64,000 bases of DNA from Sediminibacterium roseum (GTDB lineage Bacteria; Bacteroidota; Bacteroidia; Chitinophagales; Chitinophagaceae). The DNA lies in the NCBI RefSeq assembly GCF_009939005.1, contig NZ_JAACJS010000011.1, positions 524,096 through 588,095 on the forward strand, given 5' to 3'. Under the pieces are notes generated by a model. The model was not told the DNA's origin. It was given only the letters and a program-made list of their open reading frames with translations, and made no database searches. The translations under genes were made by a program, and so were the position numbers. The stretch's first letter is position 1, and each line of letters begins with the position of its first letter. Positions 34,960 to 43,529 of the stretch are shown here, piece after piece.

Positions 34960-37116
34960 ATGAAAATCAATCTTCACTTAGCTTTAATTACGATCGTCAT
35001 ATTGTTATATAAACCTGTTTCTGCACAGCATAGTCTTATTGATACTATCCGCACCAGCTTCACCAATGAAACAATGGCTCTTGACGGAAAACTGACTGAA
35101 ACCAGTTGGCAGAGTGCATCAGCCATAACCAACTTCACACAGCGGGAACTTGATTTTGGTAAACCTTCCACTGAACCTACAAGGGTAGCCATCGTGTATG
35201 ATAAGCTCGCCCTGTATATCGGAGTTTGGTGTTACCAGCAACCAGGCAGCATACGCGCGAAATATATGCAGCGGGATTTTTTTTACAGCGAGGACGATAA
35301 TTTCCAGGTTGCACTTTCACCTTTTAATGATAAAAGAAATGGTTACCTGTTCGTCATTAATCCCAATGGGGCAAGAGCAGATCTATTGATATCAGGAAAT
35401 GAAGAAGCTAACCAGGATTGGAACGGTGTATGGGATGCGAGAACTTCTGTTACAAATGAAGGTTGGTTTGCTGAGATCCGTATACCGTTCAATAGTTTAC
35501 AGTTTAAGAAAGATTCCATTTACAATTGGGCGATCAACTTTGAACGTAATATCCGTTCAAAAAACGAGCAGGTGTCCTGGCAGGGATGGACAAGAGACTG
35601 TTCTATCTATTGTTTGGCAAATGCCGGTACGCTCACTGGACTTACTAATATTGGCTACGCTAAATATTTTGAATTAAAACCTTATACGCTCGGCGGATTT
35701 GAAAAAGAAAAAAATCAATCAACCAACTGGCCCGGAAAAATTGGTGCAGATCTGAATGTGAATCTTACCCCTACTTTAAAACTGAACCTAACGGCCAATA
35801 CAGATTTTGCACAAGTGGAAGTAGACAGGATCGCGGTAAACCTGAACCGTTTCAATTTATACTATCCTGAAAAAAGAGAGTTCTTTTTAGAAGGTTATCA
35901 AAACTACCAGTTTAACCTTGGCGCCAGCAACGAAATCTTCTATACAAGAAAAATCGGCATCGAAAATTTCGAGCAGGTACCAATCGTTGCCGGTGGCAGG
36001 TTGTTTGGAAAGATAGGAGGAAGTAATATCGGTATACTTAATATTCAAACCGCAGCATCAGGCACTGCGGCAGCCACCAACAATACAGTGGTTCGTTATA
36101 AAAAAGATATCGGGAGTCAATCTTATATCGGTGCTATCCTCACTTCAAAAAATAACAGTAACATCAGTAACCAGGTGGCTGGCATTGATGGCTCTTATAC
36201 AACTTCAAAATTCCTGAAAAATAAAAACCTCGTGATAACCGGACTCATCAGTAAGAGTTTTGATAAAGGAGTCAATAGTAACAATGCGTATGCGTGGCGT
36301 TTTTTTATAGATTATCCGAATGATTTTATTGATCACTTTATTGCTATTGGAAGTATACAAAACGACTACAATCCGGAATTGGGATTTCTTGAAAGGAAAA
36401 ACTTTGATAACCTCACCTGGAACTTCCGCATTTCACCAAGATGGTTCGGCAAATATGGTATACGAAGAATGTACCTCAAACCCTGGGAGTTCAGCATGTA
36501 TCGAACGCACACTACAGGTGAATTGGAATCTTTTTATAATGAATCAAGACCCTTCGGTTTTTTTACTAAAAGCGGCGAAAGATTTGAGTATGATCTGAGA
36601 CAACAGTTTGAAAGACTTGACGCTCCTTTTGATTTGACAGGTTCTATTAAAATCCCGGTTGGTAAATACTGGATGCACCGGCAGGCACTGCAGGCTGGTA
36701 GTTTCCAGGGCAGGCGGTTTTGGATAGATATGGTATATGCCTGGGGAGAGTTTTATACAGGTAGGATAAAGAGTTTTACAGGATCACTTGGGATCAATGT
36801 CAACAAACATTTTAACCTTCGAACGGACTACATATACAACGGAATTACCTTACCACAGGGGAATACAACGATCCATCAATTGGCACAGTTTTTTAACTAC
36901 GCATTCGATCCCCGTTTAGATCTTTCTGTATTCACCCAATGGAATTCTTTAGATGACCTGCTGTTTGGAAATTTCCGGCTTCACTGGATACCCCGTATCG
37001 GTGAGGACCTGTATATCGTGTATAACAGGGGCTATGATAAATTAAACAATTTTAGATTTTCAGAACCGGTGAGTTCGGCAGGAGCCGCAAAACTGGTATG
37101 GCGATTTGTATTCTAA
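34960..37116 (+). CDS. DUF5916 protein with CBM9-like N-terminus
   Basis: 718 residues with a signal peptide (MKINLHLALITIVILLYKPV, cleavage after SAQ). Residues about 38-225 follow the CBM9-like fold of this family (ALDGKLTETSWQSASAI, FNDKRNGYLFVINPNGARAD). The remainder is rich in alternating aromatic strands (FNLYYPEKREFFLEGYQNYQ) and ends VWRFVF, as in outer-membrane barrels. DUF5916 proteins are common in Bacteroidota without a settled role. The 7-nt gap after the adaptor places it in the efflux operon, so it may assist outer-membrane traffic for the exported compound. That is inference. Confidence 0.82.
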   Translation: MKINLHLALITIVILLYKPVSAQHSLIDTIRTSFTNETMALDGKLTETSWQSASAITNFTQRELDFGKPSTEPTRVAIVYDKLALYIGVWCYQQPGSIRAKYMQRDFFYSEDDNFQVALSPFNDKRNGYLFVINPNGARADLLISGNEEANQDWNGVWDARTSVTNEGWFAEIRIPFNSLQFKKDSIYNWAINFERNIRSKNEQVSWQGWTRDCSIYCLANAGTLTGLTNIGYAKYFELKPYTLGGFEKEKNQSTNWPGKIGADLNVNLTPTLKLNLTANTDFAQVEVDRIAVNLNRFNLYYPEKREFFLEGYQNYQFNLGASNEIFYTRKIGIENFEQVPIVAGGRLFGKIGGSNIGILNIQTAASGTAAATNNTVVRYKKDIGSQSYIGAILTSKNNSNISNQVAGIDGSYTTSKFLKNKNLVITGLISKSFDKGVNSNNAYAWRFFIDYPNDFIDHFIAIGSIQNDYNPELGFLERKNFDNLTWNFRISPRWFGKYGIRRMYLKPWEFSMYRTHTTGELESFYNESRPFGFFTKSGERFEYDLRQQFERLDAPFDLTGSIKIPVGKYWMHRQALQAGSFQGRRFWIDMVYAWGEFYTGRIKSFTGSLGINVNKHFNLRTDYIYNGITLPQGNTTIHQLAQFFNYAFDPRLDLSVFTQWNSLDDLLFGNFRLHWIPRIGEDLYIVYNRGYDKLNNFRFSEPVSSAGAAKLVWRFVF

Positions 37117-37133
37117 ACCTATAATCAAACAAT

Positions 37134-38105
37134 ATGAAACCCTTATTTAAAACAATGATCGTTCTGGCTGTTGCATTAACTGGTTTATTGCTGGCCACAT
37201 GCAACAGTGGTAAAAATGCCAGCAGTGTACAGGATGCAAAAATGCAGGCGCTTGCCTGTCCGCCAGGCAGTAAACTCGATATCCAGCAGATCGAACAGAT
37301 AACAGGCATGAAAGGCGCTGAAAAAAACGGTGAATATAAAATTACCGTCCCACAAAACGACCTGAACATTATGGTAGATGGTTTCAAGATCATTCCGGCG
37401 ATGGGGTTGGGTAGCTGGATCGCGTTTACTCCATGTGCAGATAGCGTAATGATGATGGGAGACATTATTTTATCCGAAACTGATCTGGCACCCGTGCAAA
37501 GAGAAGTGATCGCACAGGGATTATCTATAACAGCCATTCACAATCATTTTGTGCGCAACAGGCCGAATGTAATGTACATGCATATCGATGGTTTTGGAAA
37601 TGTCCGTAAAGTATCTTCCATCGCCAAAGCCATTTTTGACAAAGTGAAAGAAGTAAGAGGAAAAGATCCGAAATCAGCAAAAGCGGATAGTGTTATCAAT
37701 ACCCTGAATATTCCCGCGCTCGATGCGATAATCGGAAGTAAAGGTGAATTGAGTAAAGGAGTGTATAAGTATACTATTGGCAGACCGGATGTTTCTCTTC
37801 GCGAACATGGTGTCCCCATCAGTACATTTATGGGATTCAATACATGGGCAGCCTGGCAGGGTACGCCTGAAAAAGCAGCAGTAGCCGGAGATTTCACTAT
37901 GTTGGAAAATGAAGTGGCACCTGTTATAAAAGCGTTAGTGGAAAGTGGTATTGAAGTGGTAGCGGTGCATAATCACATGGTACATGAAGAACCAAAAATA
38001 TTCTTTTTGCACTATTGGGGTGTAGGCCCTGCTGAACAATTGGCAAAAGGGTTACGCACTGCATTGGATCAGACAGGGAAAGGACAGCAACCAAACACTC
38101 ATTAA
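37134..38105 (+). CDS. DUF1259 (LppY/LpqO-type) duplicated lipoprotein
   Basis: 323 residues with a lipoprotein signal (VLAVALTGLLLATCNSG). It contains two copies of one domain: residues about 50-165 and 185-310. Each copy has a His-rich block, AIHNHFVRNRPNVMYMHIDG in the first and AVHNHMVHEEPKIFFLHYWG in the second, and an IAFTPC or GFNTWAAWQG strand before it. The conserved H-N-H plus a later His could bind metal. DUF1259 has no established activity. Position between DUF5916 and the beta-propeller gene (17 and 11 nt gaps) ties it to the efflux cargo. Confidence 0.85.
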   Translation: MKPLFKTMIVLAVALTGLLLATCNSGKNASSVQDAKMQALACPPGSKLDIQQIEQITGMKGAEKNGEYKITVPQNDLNIMVDGFKIIPAMGLGSWIAFTPCADSVMMMGDIILSETDLAPVQREVIAQGLSITAIHNHFVRNRPNVMYMHIDGFGNVRKVSSIAKAIFDKVKEVRGKDPKSAKADSVINTLNIPALDAIIGSKGELSKGVYKYTIGRPDVSLREHGVPISTFMGFNTWAAWQGTPEKAAVAGDFTMLENEVAPVIKALVESGIEVVAVHNHMVHEEPKIFFLHYWGVGPAEQLAKGLRTALDQTGKGQQPNTH

Positions 38106-38116
38106 AAACAGTGACT

Positions 38117-39121
38117 ATGCAATTCAAAAAGCTTCTAATTACCGCCTGCATTTTTTTATTGTGCATACAGGGATGTCAGTCGCAGCCGCAGGTACAAGGT
38201 AAATCTATGTCACTCGTCACATCAGTTGAATTACCCGGTGTAAATGGGCGCATCGATCACATGGCTTTTGACAATTTTGCCCAAAAGATTTTTGTTGCCG
38301 CTTTGGGTAATAATACTGTTGAAGTAGTTGACTTAAAAAATAATAAGGCTATTCATAGTATAACAAACCTGAACGAGCCGCAGGGAATTGCTTTTATTCC
38401 TGAGCGAAAGGCAATACTTGTTGCAAATGGCGGTAATGGCAGATGTGACGTGTTTAGTTCAGAAGATTATCAAAAAATAACTTCTATTCAATTATCAGGC
38501 GATGCTGATAATGTCCGCTATGATGCTATCAACAAAATGATTTATGTAGGTTATGGTGATGGAGGTATTGCCATCATTGATGCAAATACTTTTAAGCAAT
38601 TAGGTGATATTAAACTGGAGGGGCACCCCGAATCCTTTCAACTGGATATTCCACATAAAAAGATATATGTAAACGTGCCGGACAAGCAGCAAATAGAAGT
38701 CATTGACCTGGAAAAACAGCAGGTAACAGACCGGTGGAAAATTACAGAGGCCAAATCAAATTTTCCAATGTATTTAGATGCAGTCAATCGCCGCCTGGTG
38801 ATTGGCTGCAGGCGACCGGTAAAGCTTTTAGTAATAGACACGGAAACAGGAAAGACAAAAACATCTGTTGAAACAAGCAGTGATGTAGATGACATTTTTT
38901 GTGATGTGAAAACCGGTAATCTTTATTTGAGCTGCGGAGGTGGAAACATTGATGTGTTTAAACGGCTATCTAATGACAATTATCAACTAAGTGAAAAAAT
39001 TGTTTCCAAATCCGGAGCACGAACTTCTTTGTGGATACCGCAACTAAACCGATTGGTAGTGGCTTCACCAAAAAACATAATGGCAGGCGCTGCATTACTC
39101 GTGTATGCCATCAAAGATTAA
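38117..39121 (+). CDS. YncE/YVTN-type beta-propeller lipoprotein
   Basis: 334 residues from the ATG at 38117 (MQFKKLLITACIFLLCIQGC), a lipoprotein with its lipobox at IQGC; a GTG two codons earlier is possible. The mature part is a chain of YVTN-like blades: NNTVEVVDLKNNKAIHSI, GIAIIDANTFKQLGDIKL, QIEVIDLEKQQVTDRWKI, VKLLVIDTETGKTKTSVE. A six- or seven-bladed propeller in the periplasm is expected. No catalytic residues are visible, so it may bind a ligand or partner protein. It is the last gene before the island's right end. Confidence 0.82.
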   Translation: MQFKKLLITACIFLLCIQGCQSQPQVQGKSMSLVTSVELPGVNGRIDHMAFDNFAQKIFVAALGNNTVEVVDLKNNKAIHSITNLNEPQGIAFIPERKAILVANGGNGRCDVFSSEDYQKITSIQLSGDADNVRYDAINKMIYVGYGDGGIAIIDANTFKQLGDIKLEGHPESFQLDIPHKKIYVNVPDKQQIEVIDLEKQQVTDRWKITEAKSNFPMYLDAVNRRLVIGCRRPVKLLVIDTETGKTKTSVETSSDVDDIFCDVKTGNLYLSCGGGNIDVFKRLSNDNYQLSEKIVSKSGARTSLWIPQLNRLVVASPKNIMAGAALLVYAIKD

Positions 39122-39233
39122 TGATGATAAAATTCTAACTCAGTTAGACGACTTCTTAATAACTGAAAAAAAATCCTTGCAAAAAAATAATTTCAGTTTA
39201 ACCCTGTTTAAACCGAATTAACCAAAATTGAAG

Positions 39234-39255
39234 TTGGTTTTACCCAAGTTTATCC
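39234..39255 (+). repeat. right copy of island-end direct repeat
   Basis: TTGGTTTTACC, two bases, AGTTTATCC, matching 17113-17134 at 19 of 22 positions in the same orientation. It lies 60 bases from the right att repeat and overlaps no gene. Confidence 0.5.
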
Positions 39256-39261
39256 TGCAAC

Positions 39262-39293
39262 AAAAAAGGCTTACATTTTATATGTAAGCCTTT
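39262..39293 (-). terminator. intrinsic terminator of tRNA-Ala
   Basis: A perfect 12-bp stem (AAAGGCTTACAT / ATGTAAGCCTTT) with a 5-nt loop. On the minus strand it is followed by further T residues and lies directly downstream of the tRNA gene. It lies inside the island boundary, so it was probably brought in by the element. Confidence 0.85.
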
Positions 39294-39303
39294 GATTATC
39301 AAG

Positions 39304-39377
<74 letters not shown>

Positions 39378-39386
39378 AAAGGAGCA

Positions 39387-39418
39387 CAAATGTATTGTTT
39401 CCGGTAAACCAAGCCAAA
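39387..39418 (-). promoter_or_regulatory. promoter of tRNA-Ala
   Basis: On the minus strand, TTTG (39415-39418) is followed after 20 nt by TACATTTG (39387-39394), an exact TAnnTTTG -7 box. The start would fall about 4 nt before the tRNA 5' end. It lies outside the island, so insertion left it intact. Confidence 0.75.
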
Positions 39419-39435
39419 AAATGCGGCGCAAATAA

Positions 39436-39684
39436 TTATTCGGGGTCTTTTTTCCCGGCCTCATCATTGTCTTTCCCGGGCGGGCTCTTCTTTTTCACAA
39501 AAAACGAAATGATCAACAGTGCTATACCAATGATCAGGAAAAAATTGAAACCGACAAAATAGGCAAACCTGTTTTCGGAGCCGCGCACCTGGGCATGGTC
39601 CACTCCCATGCTCCCATAATAACCGAGAACCTGAAAAATAATGAAGGCGATGCCGGCTATGCGTAAGACCAGGGCTTTTGTCAT
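39436..39684 (-). CDS. small membrane protein, unknown
   Basis: 82 residues with two TM helices (about 7-25, ALVLRIAGIAFIIFQVLGYY region, and 44-62, FVGFNFFLIIGIALLIISFF) and a highly charged C-terminus (KKKSPPGKDNDEAGKKDPE). Start at the ATG at 39684. I recognise no family. It is the first core gene after the tRNA. Confidence 0.65.
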   Translation of the reverse strand: MTKALVLRIAGIAFIIFQVLGYYGSMGVDHAQVRGSENRFAYFVGFNFFLIIGIALLIISFFVKKKSPPGKDNDEAGKKDPE

Positions 39685-39732
39685 GCGTAATGGAATTGAT
39701 CATTTAAATATATTCAAAAACGATCATTGCAC

Positions 39733-40215
39733 TCAGCGTTTGCTCAATGTTTTTCCCTGCGCAACAAGGTTCACCGTTCTGGCAATGCGCTCAATCCTTG
39801 TTTCCATTCGTTTGGCCGCGTTGATCCATGATATGAACTCTCGCTGGTATCCCTCTGTAAGCTGGTGGAACTTCCGGCCCGCTTCGGGTTCGTCTTCCAG
39901 GCACATCAATAATTCGGCGGGTATATCGAGCGGGGATGCGTCTTCGTACAAAATCACCCTCACTGTATCGCCTTCCTGCTTCCCGATCTTTTTCCTGATC
40001 TCCGCCTTCACAGGCAGGAATAGGTTTCCGTCTGCTGTTGGCATGAGATTATACTGTTTCAATGCGTACGAATCAATCGATCCCTTTACGCGCAGCAACC
40101 CACCAGCCGATCTCTTCGCATGGGGTGGGTTGGGGATGTTGATGTACGTCCACCCGCCTTTGCCCTGCATGCATTTTAATTTAAAAACCTGGTTGATGAT
40201 GGGTTTGAGGGCCAT
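39733..40215 (-). CDS. DUF1905/YdeI-like protein
   Basis: 160 residues. The N-terminal DUF1905 half contains KGGWTYINIPNP, and LPVKAEIRKKIGKQEGDTVR, a double-psi-like beta domain. The C-terminal half (FHQLTEGYQREFISWINAAK, then METRIERIARTVNLVAQGK) is the helical YdeI/OmdA-type region. Proteins of this type have been annotated as bacteriocin-protection or unknown. No signal peptide. The function is not settled. Confidence 0.8.
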   Translation of the reverse strand: MALKPIINQVFKLKCMQGKGGWTYINIPNPPHAKRSAGGLLRVKGSIDSYALKQYNLMPTADGNLFLPVKAEIRKKIGKQEGDTVRVILYEDASPLDIPAELLMCLEDEPEAGRKFHQLTEGYQREFISWINAAKRMETRIERIARTVNLVAQGKTLSKR

Positions 40216-40231
40216 GAGTATAAATGAGGAT

Positions 40232-40844
40232 CTATTGAAGTTTTACAACCAATGCCGTGTCGGAATATTTGGCAAGCTCTTTCATCTCCCTGTCTATCGA
40301 TTCCGTCCATTCGTCCTGCGTGTAAGTGTGTTCTTTTGTTTCGTTATCGAACCTCTTTTGTTGTGCACGGTATTGTTCGTGAAAACTTTTGAAAAGATCT
40401 GCTATCTCATCGCGGTACGTATCCTGTTTGAATACTGCGGCGCTGAGAAATTTCCTGATCTTTCTTGCGTAGAGTTCGCACATATCAAAATGATGCTGCT
40501 CATGATCCAGTACCTGCGCCTGTGCGCCTATCGGCGCGCAACACTTCTTCCTTTACCCACGAAAGCCCAGGGTTGAACCAGGCCGTGATCACAAAATGGA
40601 TCTCATCTCCCACCCGGTAATAACATTGATCTAGTTTTGAGTTGGTAACAGCAAGTGCTTTCGCAAAAGGCCCCGAGGTTGCCGGCGCACCCTTGAAATT
40701 TTTCCAGCGCAGGTTTTTCTTCTTCCATAAAATGGGCGCATCTTCCTGCAACAGGAAAGAGAAACAAAACAATACAAGACAAGCAGCGAGCAGCCGCTTC
40801 ACGCTGTTGCTTTTCACAATGGATATAAACTTTCCCGGAAACAT
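40232..40844 (-). pseudogene. DUF922 family Zn-protease-like protein, frameshifted
   Basis: Two adjoining frames belong to one protein. The upstream part (ATG at 40844) has a signal peptide and the DUF922 body (RWKNFKGAPATSGPFAKALA, ITAWFNPGLSWVKEEVLRA). The downstream part supplies VLDHEQHHFDMCELYARKIR, with the HExxH-like motif HEQHH at 40490-40504. The frames change near 40515-40540, where GC dinucleotides repeat (TTGCGCGCCG); losing two bases or gaining one explains it. The upstream frame stops at 40500, just before the catalytic motif would finish, so the product as read is inactive. A sequencing error is the main alternative. Confidence 0.75.
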
Positions 40845-40887
40845 TGTATGAACGATAATGGTTTACAAAACCGACTTTTTGACGAAT

Positions 40888-41304
40888 TTATCTTTCCCGT
40901 CCGTAACCTGGCAAATATTTTTTAAGGTTAATGACACCCCAGCACGCCAACAAAAGTTCAACAAAGCATCCTGCAAAAAAATAAACGCCGGGATAGCCGT
41001 CAACAACCAGGCTGATCAACCTTCCCGCTGCCAATCCACCCATAAAAAAAACATTGGAGCAAGTAGCGGCGAACCAGTATTTATCGTTTAGAATCCCCGT
41101 CACCCAAAGCGCGCACATGGCGATGTACAACCCCATGGTTGCCCTGAAAACATTTTTCAATCCTACAGTGTCTACAGAAAAATCAAAGCGTTTTGACAAG
41201 AAACCTGCGGGATCAATACCATACGCAAATGCAACCACCAGTATGATCAATACAGATAATTTCAGGTGAAGCTTTCTTGTGTTCCTTGTGGCGAGGGCAC
41301 TCAT
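40888..41304 (-). CDS. DUF4345 family membrane protein
   Basis: 138 residues with four TM helices (about 13-30, 48-66, 75-95, 105-128). The segments FAYGIDPAGFLSKRFDFSVD and NVFRATMGLYIAMCALWVTG match the DUF4345 pattern. Unknown function. The ATG at 41304 is followed by a basic N-terminus (MSALATRNTRKLHLKLS), typical of an inner-membrane protein. Confidence 0.75.
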   Translation of the reverse strand: MSALATRNTRKLHLKLSVLIILVVAFAYGIDPAGFLSKRFDFSVDTVGLKNVFRATMGLYIAMCALWVTGILNDKYWFAATCSNVFFMGGLAAGRLISLVVDGYPGVYFFAGCFVELLLACWGVINLKKYLPGYGRER

Positions 41305-41322
41305 GGGCGGCGGTGGTGTTTA

Positions 41323-41829
41323 TCAGATAAATCCTTTGTCGATGTATGCCTGGTAACCGAGTTTGATCGCCTTTTTGATGTCGGCCATCATCTCTGGGGT
41401 ATTCTTTTTGATGTGAAAACAGGCTTTTCCTTTCAATGCTTTTACAAACGCTTCGCTGAATTCTTTTTTCAGGTCAGTGTGCGCATATACCGGCATGTAA
41501 TAGAATCCAACGTATCCTTTCTGCACCAATGCTGCCACGAACCAAAGCTCATCGCGCTTACGGCCCTCTATTTCCACGGCCTTGTGGCTTACCAGAACGG
41601 CCTGCGAGGGTTTGTCTGCGTGCAGCACCAGCGAACGCTTTTTGTTGTAGGGCTCCATCATTTTTTTGATGTTCTCAAAGATCTCGACAAGCTCGGGCTG
41701 CCCCGCAGATTTGTCGGTGTATTTGAGGTTGATGGATTTGCTTTCGGTAGCCTTTTTCGGTGCGGCTTTTTTCGGTGCGGCCTTTTTCGGTGTGGCTTTC
41801 TTCGCGGGGGTTTTGGTTGCTTTGCCCAT
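41323..41829 (-). CDS. DUF1801 protein with lysine/alanine-rich tail
   Basis: 168 residues. The first 30 are a histone-H1-like repeat (KKAAPKKAAPKKAT pattern) likely to bind nucleic acid. The rest is the DUF1801/YdhG-like fold: VLVSHKAVEIEGRKRDELWF, GYVGFYYMPVYAHTDLKK, KGKACFHIKK. The family includes YdhG-type proteins without proven activity. The added basic tail is the unusual part here. Confidence 0.8.
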   Translation of the reverse strand: MGKATKTPAKKATPKKAAPKKAAPKKATESKSINLKYTDKSAGQPELVEIFENIKKMMEPYNKKRSLVLHADKPSQAVLVSHKAVEIEGRKRDELWFVAALVQKGYVGFYYMPVYAHTDLKKEFSEAFVKALKGKACFHIKKNTPEMMADIKKAIKLGYQAYIDKGFI

Positions 41830-41883
41830 GAGGATGAATTTTTATCAAGTTAGGAAATAAAAAAAAGCGCAACCCAATTTATG

Positions 41884-41962
41884 GCCACAGATTTCACGGA
41901 TTGACACAGAGAATCGTTGAAACTATAGAACGCCTTCTGTGTTAATCCGTGAAATCTGTGGC
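41884..41962. repeat. 27-bp inverted repeat element (REP/MITE-like)
   Basis: The left arm (41884-41910, beginning GCCACAGATTTCACGGATT) and right arm (41936-41962) match at 26 of 27 positions as an inverted repeat around a 25-nt loop. It lies in the gap between the DUF1801 gene and citrate synthase. The arm sequence looks like the short dispersed repeats found in many Bacteroidota genomes, but I cannot count copies from one window. Confidence 0.7.
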
Positions 41963-41965
41963 AAC

Positions 41966-41994
41966 AAAAAAGTCCGTTGATCTCTCAACGGACT
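41966..41994 (-). terminator. intrinsic terminator of citrate synthase gene
   Basis: A perfect 10-bp stem AGTCCGTTGA / TCAACGGACT with a TCTC loop. On the minus strand it is followed by TTTTT, just after the citrate synthase stop at 42027. Confidence 0.88.
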
Positions 41995-42026
41995 AATATC
42001 AATATCATTATCAATCACCCATGAAA

Positions 42027-43349
42027 TCAATCCCAGATCTGCCCCTTCCCTTCCAGCCACAACTTCACAGACTCTGTGGTAACAGATTTTGGCCGTTCCA
42101 GCGGGAAGCCGAGGGCCCTGTCCCAGCAGAGACTGGCGAGTACACCCAGTGAGCGGCTCACGGCAAAGAGTACGGTATAGAATTCGTATTCAACCAGCCC
42201 GAAGTGTACGAGCAATGCGCCGCTGTGTGCATCAACGTTTGGCCATGGGTTTTTGACCTTGCCGAGCGATTGAAGGATCGGCGGAACGGTTTCGTAAATT
42301 TTCCAAACCGTGTTCACGAGTTTATCATCGGGCATATGCTTCTTCCCGAATTCCATCTGCGCCGTAAAACGCGGGTCGGTTTTGCGAAGAACGGCATGTC
42401 CGTAACCCGGAACCACTTTTCCTGCGGCCAATGTTTTCTGAACGTAATCGGCGATCTGTTCTTTGGTCGGATCATCCGTACCCAGTTCTTCCTGCATTTC
42501 AAAGATCCATTTGATCACTTCCTGGTTTGCCAGTCCGTGCAGCGGGCCCGCGAGGCCGTTCATGCCAGCGGCATAGCTCAGGAAAGGATCGCTCAGGGCA
42601 GAACCAACGAGGTGCGTGGTATGCGCAGAAACGTTACCGCCTTCGTGATCGGCGTGGATGGTCATGTACAAACGCATGAGCTCTTTAAAGCTCTCGTCTT
42701 CATAACCCATCATATGCGCCAGGTTACCGGCCCAGTCGAGCAGACCATTGGGTTGGATGTGTTCGTTGTTCTTGTATTTTCTGCGATAGATGTATGCGGC
42801 GATGCGTGGCAGGCGCGCGATCAGATCCATCGTATCATCATAGATAGAGCTCCAGTAATCTTTTTTGCTGATGCCTTTTGCGTATTCTTTTGCAAAGTTG
42901 CTTTCGGTCTGCAGTGCCATCACGGCGGTTACGAACATCGTCATCGGGTGGGCACTGATCGGCAGCGCATCGATGGTAGCGAATACGTAATTGGGCACAT
43001 GGCTGCGGCGCTGCCAGGTATTGGTGATGTGGTTCACATCATCTTCCGTTGGCAGTTCACCAAGCAGCATGAGGAAGAAAAGCCCTTCGGGCAAAGGCTC
43101 CCCGCCATCCGGTGCTTTCGGTAATTTTTCCTGTAGTTCAGGAATGGAATAGCCGCGGAAACGGATGCCTTCCTGTGCATCGAGCAGGCTTGTTTCAGTA
43201 ACCAATCCTGTGATACCGCGCATGCCCTGGTAAGCCTGCGCCAGGGTAACCTCGCCAATCTTTTTATTACCATGTTCCTTGATCAGATCCTTGATCTCCA
43301 CATTTGAAGCATCTGCTTTTGCTTTGAACCTGTCTTTAACTACTCCCAT
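42027..43349 (-). CDS. citrate synthase, eukaryotic type
   Basis: 440 residues. Active-site residues are in their expected motifs: the His of HADHEGGNVSAHTTHLVG, the His of PGYGHAVLRKTDPR, and the Asp of PNVDAHSGALLVHFG. MRGITGLVTETSLLDAQEGI and FRGYSIPELQEKLP match the eukaryotic-type citrate synthase rather than the hexameric NADH-sensitive bacterial type. It condenses acetyl-CoA with oxaloacetate at the entry of the TCA cycle. It is monocistronic with a strong terminator. Confidence 0.95.
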   Translation of the reverse strand: MGVVKDRFKAKADASNVEIKDLIKEHGNKKIGEVTLAQAYQGMRGITGLVTETSLLDAQEGIRFRGYSIPELQEKLPKAPDGGEPLPEGLFFLMLLGELPTEDDVNHITNTWQRRSHVPNYVFATIDALPISAHPMTMFVTAVMALQTESNFAKEYAKGISKKDYWSSIYDDTMDLIARLPRIAAYIYRRKYKNNEHIQPNGLLDWAGNLAHMMGYEDESFKELMRLYMTIHADHEGGNVSAHTTHLVGSALSDPFLSYAAGMNGLAGPLHGLANQEVIKWIFEMQEELGTDDPTKEQIADYVQKTLAAGKVVPGYGHAVLRKTDPRFTAQMEFGKKHMPDDKLVNTVWKIYETVPPILQSLGKVKNPWPNVDAHSGALLVHFGLVEYEFYTVLFAVSRSLGVLASLCWDRALGFPLERPKSVTTESVKLWLEGKGQIWD

Positions 43350-43529
43350 GACTAAGCTGATTTTTTTGAAGGGCTAAAGGTACGGAAAAGCTGCTAGCCG
43401 TTAGCTTTTAAAGGGAAGGTTTTGAGGGATTTTTTCAGCTGCGGGCGGCCTGCTGTGAGACCCGGCCTTTTTGGTAACAAAAACATAAGCCGGTGGCTGA
43501 ATTATCGGCGCTGCTCCCGGGAAAGAACG

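Noticed and set aside
43390..43420. AAAAGCT ... AGCTTTT as a terminator near citrate synthase
   Set aside because: Only 7 bp with a poor loop, upstream rather than downstream of the gene.
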